In this document: one piece after another, positions 1-11,854 of the stretch | How the letters are laid out: every line of letters begins with the position of its first letter | Position numbering within the stretch: the first letter of the stretch is position 1 | Assembly (NCBI GenBank): GCA_030549775.1 | Contig: CM060175.1 | Span: 64,841,245-64,905,244 of the forward strand | Reading direction: 5' to 3' | From: Tamarix chinensis | Lineage: Eukaryota; Streptophyta; Magnoliopsida; Caryophyllales; Tamaricaceae | Length of the DNA stretch: 64,000 nucleotides | Notes under the pieces: generated by a model | What the model was told of the DNA's origin: nothing | Seen by the model: only the letters and a program-made list of their open reading frames with translations | Databases searched by the model: none | Position numbers and translations under genes: made by a program

Positions 1-2276
1 GAAAGACTTAAGCTTTAATGAAAACCAAACCAAACACTTTAAATAGTCTGTAGATTTTTTTAAATCAAATTTCCAAAACCTCATAACTCAATTTTCAAAA
101 CCAAAGATTTTATGCCAATTTATAACACTCCAAATTTTATAATTGAAATTATTTTTGTCAACAATGACTTATGGGGTCATAAATACAAATATGAGGGTGT
201 TAATACCACACTTAGTAAAAGTTTGGCACCCACACTATCCTTGTTTTAAGTAGAAAGCTAAAACTATTTATACTTACATAATGATACATGCTTGGGAAAG
301 AAAGATAAGATCATTTATATTTAAATGGCATAAAAGAGTGAAGTTAAATTAAGAAAATAAAAACATACCATATATCTAGAAACCCTAATTCTCACCCATA
401 TATAAGCATGGTTATGAATGACCAAGATAAAGCCTACAACATATTATCCTTAATAGTTTAGTATCAATACACAATATAATGAGTAATATATTCTATCATA
501 AAGATTCAATATGCTCATATAAGACATGGTATATCATATAAGAGAATACATGATATATCATAATTATTAAATATACGATAACATTGTACATGTGATAACA
601 TAATACCTCTTATCACATTTCAGATTCAACATATATAGTTTACAATATCACTTGCCACATGATGTTGATACATTGAAAATATATAAATAAAGAGAATATG
701 ACGATACATCCAATATGGCATGTGTGGTGCCAATAATCATGTAATGCATATGATACATCATGTACGATATTAATATAGTGCCAAGACTCGTAATAAAAGT
801 TGTATTACAATTCAATGATTAGTGACCACATAATGTTAATTATTATTCACATATAGATTAGGGAAGAATCAATGACTTAGCATACAGATAGTAATTGATC
901 ATAATTGTAACACACTAAACTTTTCTAACCTTAATCTTTAGATATTTAGCTTCTTAATCCATGCCTAACACTTAACCTTAGCTTAATCCTCTTTTTTAAC
1001 CAATTACTTATTTCTTATGCTCATGTGAACCTTCCTTTTTATGCCAACCAATTTTCTTTTTTCATTCTTAGTTTGGTTATTCGAACTAAACTCTATCCTT
1101 ACCGAAAAACTCACTCAACCATCACACCTTTCATTCAAGTATCCTATACTCTATCCTAACCCATATCCCTTTGTTTTTTTTCATGTCTACACCCTAGTAG
1201 ATATAAAACTCTTGATCATGCCTTACCCCAAACACTCCTCACATTTTTTTTATTTCACACAACCATAATCACACACATAAAATCCTTTATTCTTTCCCTT
1301 TCTATTGATCTTTATCCCTAATTTGTTCTTGTTCTCTTCAATTTTCCTTCATCATTCAACTCCTAACTCCTATTCTTCCTTCTCTCATTGGTTCATATTT
1401 ATTTATTTTTGTTAAACTTGCATCTTTTCTACCTTTCTCATGTTAGAACCCCACATTAGCGTCACATAGAAAGCCTTTATCCCACACCATTCCTCCACAT
1501 AAGCCACCTTCAATATCCATCTTGCATGTAACAACTCCACCCCTAATGCCAACATTTTATTCTACCAACCCTAGTTGTGTGAGTCATGCATGCTACTACC
1601 CTCTACATATGTAAGCCTTGTGTATAACTCCCCAACTAGTTGTGTGATTCACTTACACAACCATAAGGTTATTGCACGACAACCTTGCATAACTGAATTA
1701 CCCCTTAGATTCTTTTTTAATGTTCCTTTCCTTCCTTTAATTAACCCTTGCTAATTTATATTAGTTTTTTCTAATCTCTTTTTGGAATCTAAATGATTCT
1801 AAAGTGCTGCTATATGGAGTTAGGAGTAATTTTGCTAAGACACAAGTGTAGATAGGTAAGGATACACATCTCTAACTTAAGGCTTTTATTGTAATGTATG
1901 TTTAATATTTCCATGATAGAATCCTCTCTCTTTTTTTCCACCAAAACTCATGTTTAGAATATTTAAGCTTATATTTATGTCTCACTTTGTGATATTGTGG
2001 GTAACATGTGGTTTTATGTAAAATATTATGTTAAGGCATTTTAGGATTTAATATAAAGTTCCAAAGCATGATTTTGTGTGTTATTAATCTTAATAAATAC
2101 GTAGTTGAGTGCTAAATTCCATAAGTTTAAGTGTATTTTGGAGAGGTGCCTTTTTTAGGCTTATATTTGGACTTTTTAAGCCTTAATAGCTTTGGGCCTT
2201 TTCATTTTATGAGGTCTTTGAGTGATTTTAATTTGTGTTGATTACATATTTGGGTGTATAATAACATTTAGGAGTT
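1..2276. other. AT-rich sequence without a recognisable gene
   Basis: No protein domain can be followed on either strand; the longest open frame (1041-1268) is low-complexity and has no family signature. Around 121-250 there is a stretch like the minus-strand start of the large LTR-like family: an 'aacactcc' near 124 and, about 80 bases on, 'gggtgttaataccacactt', which resembles the conserved 'accgccacactta' subterminal motif of the copies at 24631 and 37791. It may be an old decayed copy, but I found no second end and no target duplication. Confidence 0.4.
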
Positions 2277-2281
2277 TATGT

Positions 2282-3077
2282 TGATGTAGGAGCATCTCCG
2301 TATTATTCTTCTAATGTTAGAAGTCAAGAATTAGTATATTTGGACATGGTACCAATTATTCTTGAAAATCTTGAATACCTTTATGATAACTCTAATAATA
2401 TTTCATTAAGGGATTCTTGTAGATATTATATATTTTTGCAAGAAGAAGAATTCATCCAAGATATATAGTGTACAAGATAATGACAATTCAAGGGTTACAA
2501 AGTTGCATAGAAGACAAAGCTACAAGACACAAAGCTTAATTACTTGATTATTCAATGTGTTACATGGATAGGGTTTTGTGTAGCTTTGATATTTTATGTA
2601 TACTTTGTAATGTATTGTAATTTGTAATTGTAAACCGTTATATGTATAATATAGGCATGCACTAATTTAGTATTTTATTAACTAGTCTGATTAGTTTGGG
2701 CTTGGTTAGTAAATGGTAGACTGGGCTTGTATGTGTGTGTCTATATATAATAGTGCCTTGTACATTCGGTCATTATTCATTAATGAGAATTAGACGATTT
2801 GTTAAATTAAGAGAGAATTAGAATCTCTCTTCTTTCATCTTTAAGTGAGTTTATCTTAAGAGTTTAGGTATTGTTCTTTAGAAAAAAAAACTTTGTGATT
2901 TCTCTTTATAATTGAGTTGATCTTAGTGAAGATCAAATTCAAAACCATGGAAGTTATTGAAGACAACTCCATGTTTTGAGTATTGCATGAACTTTGAGCA
3001 TCATTTCTACTTCAAGAAACAACAAAAAAAAGGTCCCACATTGTGAAAGAATAATTCCTCTATTATCTTCCACGTCG
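2282..3077 (+). repeat. 5' LTR of gypsy element 1
   Basis: Begins TGATGTAGGAGC and aligns along its length with 12625-13450. It ends '..cttccacgtcg', where the 3' LTR ends '..cttccatgtca', so the terminal CA is mutated here. The first 180 bases contain the LTR copy of the C-terminal frame that runs into the 3' LTR. A short TA-rich stretch near 2740 could serve as TATA box. The sequence 'acattcggtcattattcat' near 2762 is conserved in the other LTR copies at 13141 and, reversed, near 18000. Confidence 0.9.
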
Positions 3078-3081
3078 ATTT

Positions 3082-3099
3082 TGGTATTAAAATAAGGTT
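3082..3099 (+). other. Primer-binding site of gypsy element 1 (tRNA-iMet)
   Basis: TGGTATTAAAATAAGG lies four bases after the LTR end. It is a decayed form of TGGTATCAGAGC, the complement of the 3' end of plant initiator-Met tRNA. The equivalent site of element 2 (45780) is better preserved and has the same 'attt' spacer, which supports both calls. Confidence 0.75.
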
Positions 3100-3517
3100 C
3101 TGGATTGACAAATCATGGCGAAGAACTAATCTGCAAAGTTGAGGTGAGCAAACGCATCACCACCAACTTAGGTTGAGGTTCTTGATCATTCTTGCTATAA
3201 TTCTTTGAATCATGATTGCTTTTATTGGAATCTTGTAAGCATGTTTATGATCTTAAGTGGACTTGTATGGAGATAATTAATGTGATAGTAATATTGAATT
3301 AAATCTTCAATGTTTGCATGCTAATAATTGAATCAAAAATAGGTGAATATATGTTAGAGTTTCAAATGATTTAGGAAGGAAAGAGTGAGTGAGTGTGTGT
3401 GTGTTTGTGTGTATTGCTTGTGTTTTGTTTGTATTATGAGACTTATTCAACATGAGATACAATATGATTATAACTAATGCCGCATGTTAATAATTTCCTT
3501 TGAAACTAGTCTAGAAG
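3100..3517 (+). other. Leader of gypsy element 1, part before the nested insertion
   Basis: Non-coding leader between the primer-binding site and gag. It continues at 7861-8460 after the nested unit. A short GT microsatellite lies at about 3390-3412. No ORF is seen. Confidence 0.7.
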
Positions 3518-3895
3518 TGTAATACCCCGTTTTTAGGAAACCCTAATTAAAATTAATAATCATATGATTAGTTATAATTGTTATTTTATAAGATTTAATA
3601 TTAAAAATGTTATTATTATTCGTATTATTACGACGGTTTAGATATAAAAATAATCAGGTTAAAAAGTTGATAGAAATCGACTATTTATTTTAATATTAGT
3701 TTTTATCCATAAATCTTATCCGAATTATTTTATTAATAACTGGACCCGTAACCCGAAATAAATTCCTAAAATTTATTTCCGATTATTTTTATCTTTTGCG
3801 TTTTATTTAAACCTATCTCTGATCAGATTAATTTTCTCCAAATTATTTTTCTATCCGATATTTTAATTTATCCAAACTAAATTTAAAATAAAATT

Positions 3896-3960
3896 TATAT
3901 GTATATATATATATATAATATATTTTTTCTTCTCTCTCTCCCTCTGCCATTTACTGTCTC
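3896..3960 (+). promoter_or_regulatory. TATA-rich box followed by CT-rich leader in copy A
   Basis: A run of alternating TA (3896-3923) is followed at once by a pyrimidine tract (TTTTTTCTTCTCTCTCTCC). In plant LTRs this arrangement marks the U3 promoter and the start of the R region. It lies about 380 bases from the LTR start; copies B and C carry CT-rich tracts (as purine tracts on the plus strand) in the corresponding position. Function is inferred from position only. Confidence 0.5.
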
Positions 3961-4012
3961 TTCCATGTAAATATTCTCCCTATCTCCCTCGAGTTCTTAC
4001 TTTACTCAACCG

Positions 4013-4983
4013 TTGCCTCATCTCATCTCTGCATTTATACACACATATGCACGCTACACTCTCACTACACACATATTCTCGAACACTCCACCCAAACAAG
4101 CCCTAACATACGTACACACGACGAGCACTCACACTCTCCAAACATTTCCCCCAACCCACTATTCCTTCCAGCAGCCCCCCTCTATTTATTTTGACTCTCC
4201 CAAACAGCCCAGCTACCCGCACCTCTCAACCTTAGTCCCAACCTTCTGGCCCTTCCCATCCTCCTCCCCCCTCTTTTTGTTCGGTTTTCCTTCCACCCAA
4301 ACACCTCCGACCACCTCGCAGCCCCCAGCCCTTCCCTTCCTCTGTTTCGTCCAATTCCCCCTACCCCATTTGTTTCCTATACACCAGCCACAACCAGCAC
4401 ACCACACCAGTCCAGTAGTGCACCAACCTCCGAACCACTCAGCTCCCCCGACCACAACCTCACCACCTTCGCAGCCACCAAACCCAGTGCCACCACCAAA
4501 CCAACTCCATGCATCTCATATGAAGCTCCAACCCATCCCCTTCTCCCCTTCTCCCTGCCACTTCCACCACGTCGCAACCCGTCACCCAGCTTCCTAGCCC
4601 CGTTGTCCACCAGCATCCACTGCCCACTACCAGCCCCGCATCACCACCACCACAGCCAACCAGTAGCACCTAGCCCGTCACCACCAAACCTTCGCAACCC
4701 TACACCCTTCCTTTTTCTGCCCCTTCTAGCTACATGCATCACCCATCCCTCTGCATGCTTCCACCCCATAGTAACCGCCGGCCAGCCACCAGCTCTGCCG
4801 ACCACCACCTCTGCCACCCTTTTCTTTCCTTGCTTCACTCGGTCAACCCTCGCCCAGCCAACAACCAAACCTCCTGCACATGCATGGCTTACACTGCTGT
4901 GCAGCGTGAGTTGTGTATGTTATGTTAGTAATTTTGGTACCAATATCAAATGTAAGGGTATTTTGGTTATTTCAGAAAAATAA
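4013..4983 (+). other. C-rich, Pro/Ser-rich low-complexity frames inside copy A
   Basis: Two overlapping open frames (4013-4597, 194 codons; 4603-4983, 126 codons) translate to Pro-, Ser-, Thr- and His-rich low-complexity sequence with many CCA/CAC triplets. No domain is recognisable, and the opposite strand is also open because of the base composition. Copies B (28087-28763, minus strand) and C (40200-40860, minus sense) carry a corresponding segment that is likewise richer in GC than its surroundings. I regard this as an untranslated leader segment of the parent retrotransposon rather than a gene, but its retention in three copies is notable. Confidence 0.4.
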
Positions 4984-6339
4984 ATATTTTTATACTATAA
5001 TTAGTAATTTATCTAATAGATATTAATTTGGTATTTTTGGTATTATTTTTAGGTATAGAAGTTTAATTAGCAAGACCTAATAAATTTTAGTGGATACCGC
5101 TAATTTTACGTTTTTGTTGGAATTCAGGTAACCGTTATACTCTACTAAAATGATAAATATTACATCATAGCACATTAGGATTTTTGGCGTATGAAATATG
5201 TTAAGCATGGTTTATTTTAATATAATTATGTGTTAATTATTATTATTATAAAAATGGATAAAACGAGCATGTTATTTGATATAAAATATTCCAGGTACGA
5301 AAGTATGATTTAAAAATGATTCTAATGACGGAAAAATATTTTGTATGATAATTATGTGTAAAATAATAGGTTGAGCATGCTTAGATGTAATTATGGAATA
5401 ATTATTATGAATGTGTGCCCTAGGGACAATTTAGTCATTTTTATGCATTATGATATCTATCCTGAAAATTATGTTTAATATGTATTATTTGTTATGGATT
5501 ATAGGATCATGTGATTTGTACGTTTTAAAAGTGTATGATAGGGTTTGTATGCAGAAACTTGTGTAAGGGTAAAATGGTCTTTTGACATAGTTGATAGCTT
5601 AAATTTCATAATAAATAATTAGATTATTTCGTTTTAGCCTTTTCACGACGGATTAATAAATAAAATGGATTTAGTATCTAAATGGTTGATAATCTGATAA
5701 TTATTAGCCTTAGAGGCATTTTTGTCATTCTCAGCCTACTGTGCCCAAATATGAATAATTGGACATAGGATGGCCTTAGACTTTTGGTAGGTTGACCTTA
5801 GTATTAACTTTGACCTTATGTTAAACTGTTGACCTTAGGTTTAACTTGGATAAATGGAAATAAAGGAAAAATGAATAAGTATGGAAATGAGAATAAATGT
5901 GTAATGCGTGTTATAAGTGATCACCTTATAAAAATACTAATACGTAAAGTGGAAGACCTCGAGTTTGGAAATGGTTTCTCTCTAGGGGTAGCTACCCTAG
6001 AGACGAGGTAAGAGTCCTTGATTTGTTTGGTTTTCTGGTGTGCCGGTTGTGCCCTAATAAGGCCCTAGTATACTCTATAGGTGACCTACAGGCCCTATAG
6101 GGGGTATCGATACCTAAGGATTAGGTGTCCGAGGTGAGGAGGGTATTGTATGCCTTGTGCATCAGTATGACCAAAGTGTTGTTATACCTCTGGGTTGGAT
6201 GGTTGAAGGGTATCGTGTTGCCTTATGTGCCGGTATGACCGGTGTACTGTTATGTCTCCGAGTTATTATTGTATCCCTCTCGAGTAAATAAAAATAGAAA
6301 TGACATGATTGGAACAATTATTATTGGATATTGGATTGG

Positions 6340-6940
6340 TTTGGTAGTAGCCATTGTGTCTACCTGTGGTTTCAGTAGCAACCGTTGTGCCTAGCTATGG
6401 TTTTGGTAGTAGCTGTTGTGCCTACCTATGGTTTTGGGGTAGCATCCTTTGTGCCTATCTGTATTGGTATTATGTCTGTGAACATACCTGTGATGTGATA
6501 GATTTTATTATACTGCACCTGTAATATACTTGTGAGGTTATGTATTTTAATATATTATACCTGTAAGTAAACCTGTGACGTTAAGTATGTTGTTATATTG
6601 TACCTGTAAGTATACCTATAAGGTTATGGACTTTATTATACTATACCTATAAGTATACCTTTGAGGTTGTGGATGTTATTATACTATACTTATAAGTATG
6701 CTTGTGACGTTATGTATGTTGTTATCCTGTACCTGTAAGTATACCTATGAGGTTATGGATGTTATTATATTGTATCTGTAAGTGTACCTGTGACGTTATG
6801 TAATTGGATATTATATTGTACATGTAAATATAGCCATGACATTATGTATTTTATTACACTGTATCTGTAAGTATACCTACAATATTGGGGATCTGAGTAT
6901 ATTTTATCTGTGAATATACTTGTGATGTTATGTAATTGGT
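6340..6940 (+). repeat. Two tandem-repeat cassettes in copy A
   Basis: First cassette (about 6340-6470): four degenerate units of about 36 bases around 'ggtagtagccattgtgtcta'. Second (about 6470-6940): seven or eight degenerate units of about 60 bases around 'acctgtaagtatacct' followed by 'tgaggttatg'. Copy C has a different-looking three-unit array near 38461-38600 that seems related to the first cassette; copy B has an unrelated array at 25370-25730. Confidence 0.7.
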
Positions 6941-7860
6941 TGGAGTTAATGTTGAGACATGAATTATGCTGTAAAGGTTAAAATTGTGGTGTAGAGTGGG
7001 TTTTGATTATTGTTTCAGAAAGCATCTTGGGATGCTTAGTTGATAAGTGTTATTATACTCTAAATAAGCATGCATGAACAGTATGTAGCAAGTGACTATT
7101 GCTTACCTGTTATGATTATTATGTTGAATCATCTCATGTATATTTTAATGTTTATGCCATGTACTGTCATGATGCCTTATGGTTATTGTGCTAGGGTTTT
7201 CTTCTAATCATGCTTTAGAGAGTATCTCTGGGTTGTTCTTTTGGTAAGTTCTGTTGTTTCAGATGAACGAATATGAGTTGTCTGTGACCTAGATAGAATT
7301 TAATTATCTAAATGATTATTGTATCTCAATCCTTGTATGTATATGTAAATGTCTTATATAATATTAATTGTATGCCTTGCATGTGTTCCGTGCTGTTTTA
7401 TTATATTAGTTTGGTATAAAGGGTTGCTCAGTACCATAGTATTGAAGGGTTCCTTTTCATGGCCCCCTGCCTATTCAATGGGCATTGGACTTTGCAGGTC
7501 AGTTCTCGAGTCTAGTTGAAAGCTGTCAGTCAGTTCTCCTATAATTATTTTGGGCAGTGTCCCTTCTATTATCTGGTCTCTAATTATTTTGGACTTTTAT
7601 GTTCTCCTATAATTTCTCTCTTAAGTTTTGGTAGACTGCTGACGTTGCTTTTAACTAGTATTGTACTCATCTATTACACTCTGTATCTTGACTTTTGTCA
7701 TCATGTTATTTGAGTAAAGAAATGTTTTAGCCTAAGCACTTAGTATAAGAATGGTAGCGGATGCTAGAGTTATACTTAGTGTGGCGGTAACACCCATTGA
7801 TTTTGTAATTAACGCTTCCGCAAAACGAAAATTTGTAGCTATAAAAATGGGGGTGTTACA

Positions 7861-8460
7861 AGAAATATGAGAATCGGTTATACACTAACCCTAATCATAA
7901 CTTGATCATGAGGTTTTATGTTGAACGTGTGTCTTCTACTTGTCAAAGCTTAAGGCATGAGTAGTTCATAATTTGAACAAGTTTATTTTGTGAGATATAT
8001 GTATATGATTCACATGGATTAGTACGTTCATTTTACCTTGAGAATAATACACGAGAGGACATAAAGAAATGTGTATAAATGTTAGAAGTGCATAGAATGA
8101 CCTATCCATAATTTTTGTTGAATTTTATATCAAGAACTTAACAAGAAACATGTAAGGTGTAATAATTCATTATCGTGTATGGTATATTTGATTTTTGGTT
8201 GTGTATTTGATTCATTGGAGTCAAAAATTTATGTAAGAACCACTGAAGACCGAAGAGGAACATTACTTTGATTCGGGTATCTAATCGAAACCCTAGAAGT
8301 TACTAACTCTTTTGTTGAGTGTTTTAGTAAGTCGATTACAATGTAGGAGTAACCAAATTGTCAATCCATTTGTTAGGCATTCCATAAGCTCTCAATTAAT
8401 CTATATATAACCAATGCTCAACTTAAATAACTTTATGTGATGAAAACTCAATTATAAAGG
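7861..8460 (+). other. Leader of gypsy element 1, part after the nested insertion
   Basis: Non-coding continuation of the leader. Joined to 3100-3517 it gives a leader of about 1 kb before gag. I see no ORF in it. Confidence 0.6.
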
Positions 8461-9490
8461 ATGGAATCTCAATTTGCCAAGCAAGATTCGGTCCAAAATA
8501 TGCAAGAGCAAAAGAAGTTCTAATGAGATCAAATGGAAAATGAAGCAAAGACAACCAACCTAAAAAGATGGAGATATTTGGACTCATATGTAGACTATGA
8601 AGAAGATTCATAAGGGAGTGGAAGTAATCGAAGGATCTATGATCATCAACCAAAGCATCATCAAAGAGAAGATAAAGGTATCAAACTTAATCTTCCCAAT
8701 TTTGATGATAAACTTGATGTTGATTTATTTCTTGAGTGGTTACATGAGGTAGAGGATATATTTGAATTAAAAGATTATCATTATGAGAAAAAATATAAAT
8801 TAGCTACTCTTAAGTTTATGAAGTTTGCTAGGATATGGTATGATAACTTGAAGAGAACTAGATAAATATAGGGTAAATCTAAAATAAGATATTATGATAA
8901 GCTTAAGAAGCATTTGAGAAAGAAATTTGTAACTAAATAGTATGAGAAAGATAATTACATTAGATTGACTACTCTTATACAAGGAAATCTAAGTATTGAA
9001 GAATATGCTAGGGAATTTGAAAGATTAGCACCTATATGTGACATCTAGGAGAAAAAGAAAAAAATGTGTGCTAGATTTCTAGGTGGCCTTGTTTATATGA
9101 TTCTATTAATTATATGATTAAGATGTCCTTGAGATTTGAAAATAGAATCAAGTCCAATAAGTCCCATGCCAAATAAAGTACTTCTTCTATAAAGTACTAC
9201 TTGAGTACACTAACTACCAAATATGGAATGGATACCTCAAGTAATATAAACGTTGATAAGAAACAAGGACCTACTTAATAGGATAAAGGTAAGGACAAGG
9301 TTAATGAGTTTTATACGAAGCAATGTTTTAAATTTCAAGGATATGTATACTTCACTAGAGAATGCCCCAATCACAGAGTGTTATCTGTATAAGAGATTGA
9401 AGTTATGGAGAATTATGATGAAGAGCTTGAATTTAAGCCAAATGAAGTAATTTCAAGTGAGTCCTATGATGAAGGCAATGATTTTTATAT
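8461..9490 (+). pseudogene. gag pseudogene, gypsy element 1
   Basis: Gag forms the virus-like particle that packages the element RNA. A frame starting at the ATG at 8461 (MESQFAKQDS) leads through stops to a recognisable retrotransposon gag domain at about 8650-9110: 'NFDDKLDVDLFLEWLHEVED', then 'FARIWYDNLKR' and 'SIEEYAREFERLAPIC', in the usual order. At 9324-9365 the nucleocapsid zinc knuckle is present but broken: the second Cys has become Phe and the His has become Tyr, leaving only the outer two cysteines. The same signature occurs in element 2, where the knuckle is intact. Stops occur about every 30-60 codons. The start is chosen because element 2 gag begins with the same residues MESQ. 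Confidence 0.8.
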
Positions 9491-9559
9491 GCTGTAAAGA
9501 TTTTTTTTCAAATATAAGCTAATGAACAACCTAATTAATAAGAGAAGATATTTAAGACT

Positions 9560-9850
9560 AAAGGAAGAGTAAAAGATACAATTTGTCGAGTTATCATTGA
9601 TAGTGGATTGTATGTGAATTTAGCTAATAAGAGGAGGGTGAAAAAGTTGGGATTGGAGAAAACACCACATCTAAAGCCTTAATCACTTTAAGGGCTTGAA
9701 AAATACAAAGGAGTAAAGGAAAATAAAACAAACCCTAATATCATTTAGAATTGGTAATTATCATGATAATGTGCTATGTGATATTTTTCCTATAGATGCA
9801 TGTGGAATCTTATTAGGTAGAACATGGAAAAATGATTGACATGCTATTAA
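9560..9850 (+). pseudogene. Aspartic protease region, gypsy element 1
   Basis: The retropepsin cleaves the Gag-Pol polyprotein. The frame gives 'CRVIIDSGLYVNLANK', with the catalytic D-S-G triad (Asp codon at 9599-9601; the usual third residue is Gly or Ser). About 65 codons later 'DACGILLGRTWKND' matches the conserved C-terminal 'DA.HILLGRPW' motif of plant Ty3/gypsy proteases. A frameshift and a stop lie between the two motifs and another stop lies directly after the second. Confidence 0.75.
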
Positions 9851-9927
9851 TAATGGTATTACTAATGAAAATATTGTTGAAAAAGATAAGAAAAAGCATA
9901 AACTTAAACCTTCTAAGTGTCAGAATG

Positions 9928-10480
9928 ATAAAATAGTCACAAATAAAAAGTGTTTATTTTTGTATGAAAAGGCTATGATAGAATGTATTAAGGAAGAAGA
10001 TAGTTGTTATACTATGATTTTCAAGGAATCCCTAAAAGAAGATAAAAATAAAAATAATCCTAAATTAGATGAGCTTATTCATAAATATAAATATGTGTTT
10101 CCTAATAAATTACCACAAGGATTACCACCCGAAAGAGGGATAGAATATGCAATAGGCTAAATGCCTAGTATATTTTTACCTAATCGACCTTCTATGGGTG
10201 ATAATGATAATATAGTTGAAAATAAAAAAGATTTTATTTTTGCATGAGAAGGCTATGATAGAATGCATTAAAGAAGAAGGTAGTTGTTATGATTTGATTA
10301 TTAAAGAATCTCTACAAGGGGAGAAAAATGGAAGTAATCCTCAATTAAATGAGATTATAAGTTTATCGATGAATATAAAGATGTATTTCCTAATGACTTA
10401 CCACTTGGATTACTACCTAAAAGAGGAATAAAACATGTTATATACTTAATACATGGGATGTATTTACCTAATCATCCTTT
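9928..10480 (+). repeat. Old tandem duplication of about 270 bp in pol of element 1
   Basis: The segment 9928-10196 (translating MYEKAMIECIKEEDSCY... to GLPPERGIEYAIG) is repeated in 10200-10480 (HEKAMIECIKEEGSCYD... to LLPKRGIKHVI). Both encode the linker between protease and RT, ending in the conserved 'PPERGIEHAID' motif. The copies differ by many substitutions and small indels, so the duplication is old. Element 2 has a single copy (47640-47880). The second copy leads directly into the RT domain. Confidence 0.8.
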
Positions 10481-11000
10481 CTATAGATATAATCCAAAAG
10501 TGGATAAGGAATTATAGAGACAAATATAAGAGATAATAGGAAAAGGATATGTGTGAGAGAGCATGAGTCCATGTTGTGTACTTGCATTACTTGTTCCTAA
10601 AAAATATGGTACATAGCGCATGTGTATTAACTCTAGAGTTGTGAACAATATAACTATCAAATATCGATTTCATATGCTTAGATTAGATGACATGTGTACA
10701 GCATAAGTATTCTCTAAAATTGATCTAAGAAGCAGATATCATCAAATGAGAATAAAAAAAGGGGATGAATGGAAAAGAACTTTTAAAATGAAATATACTC
10801 TTTATGAATGGACTATGGTGACATTGGTATTGTGTAACACAGCTAGCTAGTTTAAGAGACTAATAAATGAAGTTCTTTGACATTTTCTTCGAAAATTCAT
10901 TTTTGTATACTTAGATGATATACTTGTGTATAGTAAAAATGAACATATCATTTTATTCATTTGAGGAGATTATTTGATAAGCTAAGGGAAGCTAAACTGT
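10440..11000 (+). pseudogene. Reverse transcriptase, gypsy element 1
   Basis: Copies the element RNA into DNA in the cytoplasmic particle. The order of motifs is that of Ty3/gypsy RT: 'ALLVPKKYGT' and '[11 protein letters not shown]' (10590-10650), 'LRLDDM', 'FSKIDLRSRYHQMRI' (10710-10755, first catalytic Asp present), 'FVYLDDILVYSKN' (10899-10938) with the YLDD catalytic box at 10908-10919. At least six in-frame stops and a frameshift after the YLDD box make it inactive. Confidence 0.85.
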
Positions 11001-11560
11001 ATGGAAAAGTGTGATTTTATGCCTTTGAATATTATTTTCCTTGGTTATATTGTAAGTAGCGAAGGTATAAAAGTGGATCCAACAAATATTCAAGCTATTC
11101 AAGATTATCCCATACCCAAAGGTATTCATGTGATGAGGAGTTTCCACAGGCTAGAAATTTTTTATATTGTTAAGAAACTCTCAATTATTGCCATGCCAAT
11201 GACACATCTCATGAAGAAGGCAAACTCAAATAGGGAAAGGACGCAACTAAATCCTTTGAGACTTTTGAAAGATAAGCTATATAATTCACTGGTATTATCC
11301 TTGCCTAACTTTCATAAATTATTTGAAGTTACATGTGATGATAATAGGGTAAGTATAGGAGGTGTACTTTCATAAGAAAAATGAGCCATTGCATTTTTTA
11401 GTGAAAAATAAAGTCGGGCTAAATTAAACTATTCCACATATGATAATGAATTATATGCCATCATAAGAAGTTTAGAAACATGGAGTCATTATTTGATACC
11501 TAAACCATTTATTTTGCATTTGGATAATGAAAGTTTAAAATATTAGCATGGAAAAAGAAA
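11001..11560 (+). pseudogene. RT thumb/connection and RNase H, gypsy element 1
   Basis: An open frame of 124 codons (11001-11375) starts with 'CDFMPLNIIFLGYIVSSEG', the RT thumb motif of plant gypsy elements ('FLGH.VS..GI.VDP.K'). It continues into RNase H: 'LFEVTCDDNRVSIGGVLS' (11320-11373) carries the first catalytic Asp region. After a stop come '[20 protein letters not shown]' and '[12 protein letters not shown]' (11425-11540). RNase H removes the RNA strand during reverse transcription. Stops at 11374 and later show decay. Confidence 0.82.
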
Positions 11561-11854
11561 ATTAGTCCTAGACATGAAAAATGGGTTGGTTTCTTATAAT
11601 CCTTAATGTTTTTTGTTAAACATTTTGATACTATAGAAAACATAGGAGCATATGCATTATCAAGAAGATCTAGGATACTTATCATATTGGATGCTAAATT
11701 ATTAGGTTTTAAAATGTTGAAAGAGTTATATGCAAAAAAATGAATATCTCTTTGAGATTTATGATACATGTAAGAAAAACATAGCCATGGTGATCATGTG
11801 CTTCAATATGACTTTCCATTCAAATTTAATAAGTTGTGCATACTCTGTTCCAAT

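Larger units (their letters stand above)
3518..7860 (+). mobile_element. Large LTR-like unit, copy A (probable solo LTR)
   Basis: Begins TGTAATACCCC and ends GGGGTGTTACA, near-perfect inverse ends with canonical TG...CA. Flanks are 'agaag' (3513-3517) and 'agaaa' (7861-7865), a 5-bp duplication with one mismatch. The last 130 bases, read in reverse, match the starts of copies B (24631) and C (37791), including 'accgccacacta(a/g)gta', and the first 35 bases match the reverse of the end of copy C. No gag or pol domain is visible inside, so the simplest reading is a solo LTR left by recombination of a large-LTR retrotransposon; a non-autonomous LTR element is the alternative. It contains a TA-rich box, a CT-rich leader, a Pro-rich open frame and two tandem-repeat cassettes. 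Confidence 0.85.

Noticed and set aside
1041..1268. 75-codon open frame at the left edge
   Set aside because: Low-complexity hydrophobic sequence without any family match, in AT-rich DNA.
4213..4868. Minus-strand open frames rich in Gly, Trp and Val opposite the Pro-rich segment
   Set aside because: Shadow frames of the CCA/CAC-rich plus strand; no domain and no homologous frame in other copies.
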